From NCBI GenBank assembly GCA_947649215.1, contig CANSQW010000077.1, forward strand, positions 1 to 6,572: 6,572 nt of DNA, in the 5' to 3' direction. Source of the stretch: an uncultured bacterium. GTDB taxonomy: Bacteria > Actinomycetota > Coriobacteriia > Coriobacteriales > Eggerthellaceae. A program made the translations under genes and the position numbers. Shown here one piece after another: positions 1 to 6,572 of the stretch (the first letter of the stretch is position 1; each line of letters opens with the position of its first letter). A model generated the notes under the pieces. The model was not told where the DNA came from, searched no databases, and saw only the letters and a list, made by a program, of their open reading frames with translations.

Positions 1-84
1 CACGAGGGCAACTACGTCATGGGCGCCAACATCGCCGGCTTCGAGAAGGTCGCCGAGGCGATGATGGCCCAGGGCGTCGTCTAG
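1..84 (+). CDS. gdhA: NADP-specific glutamate dehydrogenase, C-terminal fragment
   Basis: The first base starts an in-frame codon, and 27 residues can be read before a TAG stop at 82-84. The segment YVMGANIAGFEKVAEAM followed by MAQGVV matches the highly conserved C-terminus of the hexameric NAD(P)-dependent glutamate dehydrogenases (E. coli GdhA ends in a very similar GANIAGFxKVADAMxAQG stretch). The family catalyses reversible reductive amination of 2-oxoglutarate with ammonia to glutamate in the cytoplasm. The catalytic lysine, substrate site and Rossmann domain lie to the left of the window, so cofactor preference and integrity cannot be judged. A strong hairpin follows 36 bases after the stop, so this is the last gene of its transcript. 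Family assignment rests on the C-terminal motif alone but that motif is distinctive. Confidence 0.85.
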   Translation, partial: HEGNYVMGANIAGFEKVAEAMMAQGVV

Positions 85-119
85 GGATGCAGCTCGCATA
101 GCCACCTGCTCGCGCATTC

Positions 120-156
120 GAGGGGCGGGGCCTGCGGGCTCCGCCCCTCTCCTGTG
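120..156 (+). terminator. Intrinsic terminator after gdhA
   Basis: Bases 120-132 pair with 137-149: 13 pairs including one G-U, closed by a TGCG loop on a C-G pair, i.e. a C(UNCG)G tetraloop, one of the most stable RNA hairpin loops. The downstream T content (150-157, tcctgtgt) is weak, as is common in high-GC actinobacteria. The position, 36 bases beyond the gdhA stop and ahead of the lysozyme promoter region, supports termination of the gdhA transcript. Confidence 0.8.
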
Positions 157-181
157 TGGCCCCAGGTGCCCGCGACGACTC

Positions 182-224
182 CACAAGATGTGCCGCCCCG
201 TACCGTGCCGTCGCACAACCTGTG
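182..224. promoter_or_regulatory. Paired CACA-N3-TGTG palindromes (candidate operator)
   Basis: Two copies of an 11-bp palindrome, CACAAGATGTG at 182-192 and CACAACCTGTG at 214-224, lie in the same intergenic region with centres exactly 32 bp apart, close to three helical turns. Both share CACAA and TGTG and differ only in the two central bases. They are about 30-75 bp upstream of the likely -35 region of the lysozyme gene, a plausible position for a regulator binding cooperatively on one DNA face. The repeats and spacing are seen directly; the regulator is unknown and a binding role is inference. Confidence 0.4.
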
Positions 225-244
225 GGCAATCTCACCCGCTTTAC

Positions 245-261
245 GCGCAGAATCCCTGCGC
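245..261. repeat. Inverted repeat GCGCAG-N5-CTGCGC
   Basis: Six-base arms at 245-250 and 256-261 are perfect complements around the loop aatcc. The right arm coincides with the place where a -35 element would lie, 17 bp upstream of the -10-like hexamer at 279-284. It may be an operator half-pair over the promoter or a small hairpin; five T residues at 270-274 lie too far downstream for a convincing terminator. Confidence 0.3.
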
Positions 262-278
262 CCTCCCGGTTTTTCGTG

Positions 279-284
279 TATCCT
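279..284 (+). promoter_or_regulatory. Candidate -10 box of the GH25 lysozyme gene
   Basis: TATCCT matches four of six bases of TATAAT. Seven bases separate it from the ATG at 292, which places the expected transcription start at or next to the A of the start codon. No Shine-Dalgarno sequence precedes that ATG, so a leaderless mRNA is the simplest reading. The -35 position (around 256-261) does not match TTGACA. Confidence 0.35.
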
Positions 285-291
285 CTCAAGT

Positions 292-1539
292 ATGGAAAAT
301 CAGCCACGAAAGAGCGATCGCAGCTCCGGCCGGACACGGCGCGGGGCCGCCTCGGCGTCCTCTCGCCCCCGCTTCGGGGAAGGCGCGGGATCCGGTCGCT
401 CTGACCGGCAGCGCCCCGGCGACGAGGCACGCGGCGCGCGCGCCTCAGGACGCCTCTCCCCCCGTGATGAGAACGGGCGCGACGCCTCGAGCGCGCGGCG
501 CAGGCCCGAGGGCAGCCGTCCTCCGCGCCACAATCCCGCCCGGGCAGCTGAGTGCTCCGCACGTGGCCGCCAGGCAAGCGGCAGGGCCAACGCGCCGCAG
601 CGCAGCGATGAGCCGCGTCGGGCCGAGCGCCCGTCTGGCAAGTCCGCAGGCGCCCCTTCAGCCGCCGCGCTCCTCGAGCGCGCCCGCGCCGCCCTCTCCC
701 CGCTATCCTCACGCGCCGCGACGCTGCTCGCATCCCCCCGCACGCGCCTTGCCGCAGCCCTCGTCATCGTCCTGCTCATGGCCTGGGGCATTACCGCGGC
801 CGTGGGGTCCTGCTCCCCCTCCGCGCACAGCGACCGGCCCACCTCTGCCGACTTCGTGTCACACTCGGCTCCTAACTGGGAGGATCTCCACGAGGAGGAC
901 GGGCGCATGGTCTACACCGTCGACGGCCATGTGGCCTCCCGGGCCGGCATCGACGTATCCGAGCATCAGGGCGAGATAGACTGGCAGGCCGTGGCCGGCG
1001 ACGGCATCGACTTCGCCATCATCCGCGTCGGTCGGCGCGGCGCGGCCGAGGGCGAGGTGCGCGAGGACGAGTTCTTCGCGCAGAACATGGCCGGCGCGCG
1101 CGAGGCCGGACTCGACGTGGGGGCGTACTTCTTCTCGCAGGCCGTCAACGAGAAGGAGGCGATCGAGGAGGCGGACTTCGTAATCGCCCGCCTGAAGGGC
1201 CGCGAGCTGGCCTACCCCGTCGTCTACGACCATGAGCCGGTGGAGGGGGTCGAAGGCCGGGCCGACAACCTCTCGGTGGAGCAGATGACCGCCAACGCCA
1301 AGGCGTTCTGCGACCGCATCGCTGCAGCGGGCTACCCCGCCATGGTCTACGGAAACGCCGCCGACCTGGCCCGCTACTCGCTCAAGGAGCTCTCCGGCTA
1401 CGGCATCTGGTTCGCCGAGTACGGCTCCACCATCCCGAGCCGCCTCGGGCGGTTCTCTATCTGGCAGTACACCAACGAGGGAGAGGTGGCCGGCATCGGG
1501 CGCACCGTCGACCTCAACATCCACTTCCCGCAGAACTGA
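292..1539 (+). CDS. Membrane-anchored GH25 lysozyme (muramidase) with long basic N-terminal tail
   Basis: The 415-residue product should be a type II membrane protein. Residues 1-150 are Arg/Ser/Gly/Ala-rich and probably disordered (28 Arg among the first 120 by my count). Residues 152-173 (AAALVIVLLMAWGITAAV core) form one hydrophobic helix. A short linker leads to a GH25 domain at about 218-415. GH25 enzymes cut the beta-1,4 bond between MurNAc and GlcNAc in peptidoglycan. Family landmarks are intact: GIDVSEHQG with Asp221, YPVVYDHEP with the catalytic Asp313-x-Glu315 pair, MVYGN, IWQYT and the terminal VDLNIHF. A signal cleavage site is not evident, so the enzyme probably stays attached and works on the cell's own wall. 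An upstream in-frame GTG at 154 would add 46 residues, but it lies beside the gdhA terminator and would cover the promoter-like elements, so ATG 292 is preferred. The tail shows weaker codon bias than the enzyme domain. The gene ends one base from a convergent stop. Confidence 0.88.
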   Translation: MENQPRKSDRSSGRTRRGAASASSRPRFGEGAGSGRSDRQRPGDEARGARASGRLSPRDENGRDASSARRRPEGSRPPRHNPARAAECSARGRQASGRANAPQRSDEPRRAERPSGKSAGAPSAAALLERARAALSPLSSRAATLLASPRTRLAAALVIVLLMAWGITAAVGSCSPSAHSDRPTSADFVSHSAPNWEDLHEEDGRMVYTVDGHVASRAGIDVSEHQGEIDWQAVAGDGIDFAIIRVGRRGAAEGEVREDEFFAQNMAGAREAGLDVGAYFFSQAVNEKEAIEEADFVIARLKGRELAYPVVYDHEPVEGVEGRADNLSVEQMTANAKAFCDRIAAAGYPAMVYGNAADLARYSLKELSGYGIWFAEYGSTIPSRLGRFSIWQYTNEGEVAGIGRTVDLNIHFPQN

Positions 1540-1540
1540 C

Positions 1541-2269
1541 CTAGCCCTCGATCACCCGCGCCGAGCGCACGTTGCTCGAGGTGACCACCACCACGCCGAC
1601 CGATCCGCGCTCGGGGGACTCCACCACGAAGGCGCGGCCGCGGTCCTCGCCGCCGGTGGTGAGCCCCTTCTCGGGCCCGGTGACCACCACCACGTCCGCA
1701 TGGTCAAAGGAGCCGACCAGGGCGGTTCGTCGCGTGAGGCAGACCACCAGCTCGGCGCCCTCCTCGCGCAGGCGCTTCTCGTAGAGCGCGAGCAGCGTAC
1801 CCGACGCGTAGGCGTCGAGGGAGTAGACGCCGATGCGCCGCCCGCCCGCGCGGAGCACCTGGGGCTCGGCGTAACGCGCGAGGTCGGATGCGTCGAGCGA
1901 GAGCACGGCGGCGTCCTTCTGCTCGTACATCGCGCGGACGTCGGAGACGAAGACGGCGCCCGCCTCGTCCTCCGAGGCATTGAAGGCGCCGAGGATGGGG
2001 AGGATGGCCAGGCCGATGCTGTTGGTGGCCGGGTCGATGGGAGGCTTGCTGGAGGGAGGCTCGTCGGCAGCGGCCTCGTCAGGACTCACGGTGCCCGAGT
2101 AGACGAGGACGGTGTAGCCGTCCATGCGGCCCACCGTGTCGTCGACGAAGGAGGCGGCCACGTTCCACGTGCGCGCCGTGGAGAGATAGCCAGTCAGCAC
2201 CACGCCTGCGAACACGACGAGGAGCACGAACACGACGAGGGCGATCTTTTCCCGTGAGGCCTTATCCAT
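1541..2269 (-). CDS. Membrane-anchored protein of unknown function
   Basis: I do not recognise a named family with certainty. From ATG 2269 the product has 242 residues: a short charged start, one hydrophobic helix at about 9-28 (IALVVFVLLVVF then AGVVLTGYL), and a soluble, probably extracytoplasmic domain. The domain has alternating strand-like and helix-like stretches: GYTVLVYSG, AAVLSLDASDLARY, RRIGVYSLDAY, LREEGAELVVCLTR, ADVVVVTG and GSVGVVVVTSSNVRSARVI. This order recalls the later half of calcineurin-like phosphoesterase/5'-nucleotidase domains, but the metal-binding signatures (D-x-H, GNHD/E, GHxH) are absent, so the likeness is weak and any enzyme activity doubtful. A Pro/Ser/Asp-rich segment at about 62-82 looks like a loop. 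A longer GTG start at 2314 is open, but its 15 extra codons overlie a perfect TATAAT, so 2269 is preferred. It follows the EamA gene after 134 bp and probably has its own promoter. Confidence 0.75.
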   Translation of the reverse strand: MDKASREKIALVVFVLLVVFAGVVLTGYLSTARTWNVAASFVDDTVGRMDGYTVLVYSGTVSPDEAAADEPPSSKPPIDPATNSIGLAILPILGAFNASEDEAGAVFVSDVRAMYEQKDAAVLSLDASDLARYAEPQVLRAGGRRIGVYSLDAYASGTLLALYEKRLREEGAELVVCLTRRTALVGSFDHADVVVVTGPEKGLTTGGEDRGRAFVVESPERGSVGVVVVTSSNVRSARVIEG

Positions 2270-2279
2270 AATGAACCGG

Positions 2280-2285
2280 ATTATA
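2280..2285 (-). promoter_or_regulatory. Consensus -10 box (TATAAT) for the small anchored protein
   Basis: The minus strand reads TATAAT at 2285-2280, a perfect match in very GC-rich surroundings. Ten bases separate it from the ATG at 2269, which puts the transcription start at about 2272-2273 and leaves a leader of only 0-4 bases. No Shine-Dalgarno is present between it and the ATG. No good -35 is seen at 16-18 bp spacing. The feature decides the start choice, because the alternative GTG at 2314 would place the promoter inside the coding region. Confidence 0.5.
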
Positions 2286-2377
2286 GCGTGCCCCGCCGCC
2301 ACGTTCCTCGGCACCCCCGGCCGACGGTCCGCCCGGACAGGAAAACCGCAACGCTTAAGAGGCCTTCAGGAACGGTC

Positions 2378-2387
2378 GGGGGGGGGG
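2378..2387. repeat. Homopolymer of ten G (ten C on the minus strand)
   Basis: An uninterrupted G10 run lies in the gap between the EamA transporter stop (2404-2406) and the promoter of the small anchored protein. Runs of this length are prone to slippage. It is outside the coding regions I accept, so any effect would be on transcript end or length rather than on reading frame. A short hairpin (2389-2394 pairing with 2400-2405) abuts it and includes the EamA stop codon. No T run follows on the minus strand, so neither element forms a convincing terminator. Confidence 0.7.
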
Positions 2388-2403
2388 CAGCCGCACAGGG
2401 CGG

Positions 2404-3426
2404 CTAGCGGGCCTTGGGGCCCTCGCGCTCGCTCACGAGGAAGATCATGGCGACGATGGCCGCAGCACCCGCGGCATCCCACACCGTCACCGGCGTTCCC
2501 AGCCACAGCGCCGATATCACCATGGCCGAGACGGGCTCGACGCTGCCAAGAAGCCCTGCGCGCACCGGCCCGGCGTCCTTGATGCCCTGGACGAACAGCA
2601 GGTAGGCCAGGATGGTTCCCACCCCCACGATGGCCGCGAACACCGCCCAGCCCTCGGGCGGAAGCGAGACCGGCTGCTCCCAGGGGCGGAAGGCCGCCAG
2701 CGCCACCGCGCCGGCGATGGCCATGGCGGCGCCCGTCACCAGAAACGAGCCGTATCGCGCGAGCGGCCGCACGGGCATGAGGTTGTAGAACGCGAGCGAC
2801 ACCGCCGATATGAGGCCCCAGGCCAGGCCCTCCGCAGGCACCGCGAGCGTCGAGGGATCGCCCTGGGTGGCGATGAGCAGGACGCCGAGAAGCGCGCAGG
2901 CGAGGCCGGCCGCCTCGCGAAAGACAGGCGCCCGGCGCGCGACCAGGCAGGCGTAGAGCATGATGAGGGCCAGGCCCAGCTGCTCGAGGAGCAGCGCCGT
3001 CCCCGCACCCGCCGATCCGATGGCTGACAAGTAGCTTACCTGGGTGAGCAAGATGCCGAGCAGGGCGAAGCCGGCGATGCGCGCCAGGGAGGGCCCGTCG
3101 CGGAGCACGGCCGCGGCGCGGCGCCGGTCGCGCACGACGGCCAGCACGAGGAAGAACAGCGCTGCGCACGCCAAGCGCGCGCAGGTGATCCACTCCACCG
3201 ACACCCCGTAGCTGCCCATGAGCACCTCGGCGCAATTGGCCGAGAATCCCCAGAACACGCCGCCGAGAAGCGCGCACACCACGCCGCGGAGCAGCTGGGG
3301 GCGCCCCGCAGGCGCCTCCCCCTCGCCTGGCCACTTCTCTAGCCCCTCATGCTCGCTTGCGCCCTCATGCGGCCGACGCGCCTTCTCGGGCGCCACCGGG
3401 CCGCCGCCGGCGTCGCCCCGGCCCAT
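2404..3426 (-). CDS. DMT-superfamily (EamA family) transporter
   Basis: The 340-residue product is an integral membrane protein with about ten predicted helices (roughly 46-66, 78-98, 113-131, 139-160, 169-187, 200-217, 226-245, 260-279, 286-306 and 314-332). They are arranged as two EamA repeats of five, the RhaT/YdcZ-like drug/metabolite transporter architecture. Typical landmarks are the GxFWGFS segment in helix 1, the ARLACAALFF helix 2, ALLLEQLGLAL in helix 4 with its acidic residue, and AGLLGSVEPVSAMVISALWLGTP in the matching place of the second repeat (split here as AGLLGSVEPVS and AMVISALWLGTP). Members export or import metabolites such as amino acids; the substrate cannot be read from sequence. 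The first 44 residues are hydrophilic, Gly/Glu/Arg-rich and longer than usual. The ATG lies three bases after the uvrA stop, with GGGAG eight bases upstream inside the last uvrA codons, so it is probably co-transcribed and translationally coupled with uvrA. Confidence 0.88.
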   Translation of the reverse strand: MGRGDAGGGPVAPEKARRPHEGASEHEGLEKWPGEGEAPAGRPQLLRGVVCALLGGVFWGFSANCAEVLMGSYGVSVEWITCARLACAALFFLVLAVVRDRRRAAAVLRDGPSLARIAGFALLGILLTQVSYLSAIGSAGAGTALLLEQLGLALIMLYACLVARRAPVFREAAGLACALLGVLLIATQGDPSTLAVPAEGLAWGLISAVSLAFYNLMPVRPLARYGSFLVTGAAMAIAGAVALAAFRPWEQPVSLPPEGWAVFAAIVGVGTILAYLLFVQGIKDAGPVRAGLLGSVEPVSAMVISALWLGTPVTVWDAAGAAAIVAMIFLVSEREGPKAR

Positions 3427-3429
3427 GGC

Positions 3430-6318
<2,889 letters not shown>

Positions 6319-6330
6319 AGACTGGTTCGT

Positions 6331-6336
6331 TCCTCT
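6331..6336 (-). promoter_or_regulatory. Ribosome binding site of uvrA
   Basis: The minus strand reads AGAGGA, 12 bases before the ATG at 6318. The spacing is longer than the usual 5-9, but no other purine-rich site is closer, and the protein start matches the conserved beginning of UvrA. Confidence 0.45.
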
Positions 6337-6344
6337 GCTTCACA

Positions 6345-6371
6345 CGGCGGCGGGGATCGCCCCTGCCGCCG
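6345..6371 (-). promoter_or_regulatory. GC-rich hairpin in the uvrA leader
   Basis: Bases 6345-6355 pair with 6360-6371 over 11 base pairs, with one bulged base (6364) and a four-base loop (6356-6359). If transcription starts near 6389, the hairpin lies between the promoter and the uvrA ribosome binding site. On the minus strand no T run follows it. On the plus strand TTTT at 6380-6383 follows after eight bases, so in that direction it resembles an intrinsic terminator, although no plus-strand gene reaches it. It may shape or stabilise the uvrA leader, or block antisense transcription leaving uvrA; the role is undetermined. Confidence 0.45.
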
Positions 6372-6395
6372 GACTTAGGTTTTCTCAGGGCGCCC

Positions 6396-6401
6396 ATTCT
6401 A
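6396..6401 (-). promoter_or_regulatory. Candidate -10 box of uvrA
   Basis: The minus strand reads TAGAAT, five of six bases of TATAAT, in an otherwise GC-rich gap. A start near 6389-6391 would give a leader of about 70 bases. The -35 position (6419-6424) reads GACTGC and is poor, which would fit an activated or regulated promoter, or a wrong guess. Confidence 0.4.
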
Positions 6402-6427
6402 ACCCAAAACCCTCGGCAGCAGTCGCA

Positions 6428-6452
6428 GAACGAGAACTTTTGTTCGTTGTTC
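6428..6452 (-). promoter_or_regulatory. LexA (SOS) box candidate upstream of uvrA
   Basis: The core at 6434-6445 is a perfect GAAC-N4-GTTC palindrome with an A/T-only spacer, the half-site structure and spacing of Gram-positive and actinobacterial LexA boxes (B. subtilis CGAAC-N4-GTTC type). On the minus strand it begins CGAAC. Additional GTTC/GAAC half-sites flank it at 6449-6452 and 6428-6431, giving GAAC-N3-GAAC-N4-GTTC-N2-GTTC on the minus strand. uvrA is a classic LexA-regulated gene, which strengthens the call. The box lies about ten bases upstream of the putative -35, a less usual place than over the promoter core. Confidence 0.65.
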
Positions 6453-6501
6453 AAAGAGTGTCCATAATTGGCAGGAGCGCGGCCCAGAGCGCGGGCGGGC
6501 G

Positions 6502-6572
6502 CTAGAGGAAGAAGGGAATGTAGGCCAAGACGACGAGCGCGGCCCAGAACAGCGTCCTTGCCTTCTTGCGAC
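6502..6572 (-). CDS. C-terminal fragment of an unidentified membrane protein
   Basis: Reading leftward from the window edge, 22 in-frame codons end in TAG at 6504-6502. The residues are basic first (RKKARTLF) and then hydrophobic (WAALVVLAY then IPFFL), the look of a final transmembrane helix running to the very C-terminus with a short basic loop on the cytoplasmic side. Too little is visible for a family call. The gene lies on the same strand as uvrA, 183 bases upstream; no clear terminator with a T run separates them, only a 5-bp hairpin (AGCGC pairing with GCGCT at 6489-6504) overlapping the stop. Confidence 0.55.
   Translation of the reverse strand, partial: RKKARTLFWAALVVLAYIPFFL

Noticed and set aside
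182..224. NrdR box pair
   Set aside because: The 32-bp spacing fits, but the second copy lacks key consensus positions and the downstream gene is not a ribonucleotide reductase gene; retained only as an unassigned operator.
154..291. Upstream GTG start giving a 461-residue lysozyme
   Set aside because: It begins directly after the gdhA terminator stem, lacks a Shine-Dalgarno, and would translate through the palindromes and the -10-like box.
300..908. 202-codon minus-strand and overlapping plus-frame open frames over the lysozyme tail
   Set aside because: All frames are open here because of high GC and few A/T stops. Only the frame continuous with the membrane helix and GH25 domain makes sense.
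1700..2257. 185-codon plus-strand open frame opposite the anchored protein
   Set aside because: It is antisense to a gene with a clear membrane helix and promoter; the composition (Glu/His/Gly/Arg) is that of a shadow frame.
2262..2270. DnaA-box-like TTATCCATA
   Set aside because: A single 8-of-9 match that covers the start codons of a gene; no cluster, AT-rich unwinding element or origin genes are nearby.
2327..2338. GTCC-GCCC-GGAC hairpin as terminator of the uvrA-eamA transcript
   Set aside because: Only four base pairs, and on the minus strand the T run (2342-2345) lies before the hairpin instead of after it.
2366..3334. 322-codon minus-strand open frame overlapping the EamA gene
   Set aside because: It is a different frame of the same strand as a ten-helix EamA protein. 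Its translation is Arg/Gly/Pro/His-rich and not membrane-like.

Overview
The window is high-GC, compact chromosomal DNA that reads like a housekeeping region of an actinobacterium. The protein style (a clostridial/enterobacterial-type NADP glutamate dehydrogenase tail, a membrane-anchored GH25 lysozyme, UvrA with a short Gly/Ser insertion) fits a gut Coriobacteriia/Eggerthellaceae-type genome. That placement is an inference from composition and protein style, not a proven identification. No mobile element, CRISPR array, tRNA or rRNA was seen.

Layout, left to right. Positions 1-84 (+) hold the last 27 codons of glutamate dehydrogenase, closed by a strong hairpin terminator with a UNCG-type tetraloop (120-149). 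A 207-bp gap (85-291) carries that terminator, two copies of a CACA-N3-TGTG palindrome 32 bp apart, a second inverted repeat and a promoter-like -10 abutting the next start. Positions 292-1539 (+) encode a type II membrane protein: about 150 Arg/Ser/Gly-rich disordered residues, one transmembrane helix, then an intact GH25 muramidase domain outside. It meets tail to tail, with one base between the stops, a minus-strand gene (2269-1541) for a small membrane-anchored protein of unknown function. Upstream of that on the minus strand lie a DMT/EamA transporter (3426-2404) and uvrA (6318-3430), separated by 3 bp and probably translationally coupled. At the right edge (6572-6502, minus) is the last 22 codons of an unidentified protein ending in a membrane helix.

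How they work together. UvrA is the damage-recognition ATPase of nucleotide excision repair. A GAAC-N4-GTTC palindrome of the Gram-positive/actinobacterial LexA type sits about 115 bp upstream of its start, so uvrA, and through coupling the EamA transporter, are candidates for SOS control. The GH25 protein and the small anchored protein probably each have their own promoter. In both, a -10-like hexamer lies only 7-10 bases before the ATG and no Shine-Dalgarno is visible, which suggests leaderless mRNAs.

Nothing here amounts to a clearly new system. The most interesting points are the SOS-box/uvrA/transporter arrangement, the paired palindromes upstream of the lysozyme gene, the long basic cytoplasmic tail of the lysozyme, and the anchored protein that looks like a catalytically stripped metallophosphoesterase-type fold.
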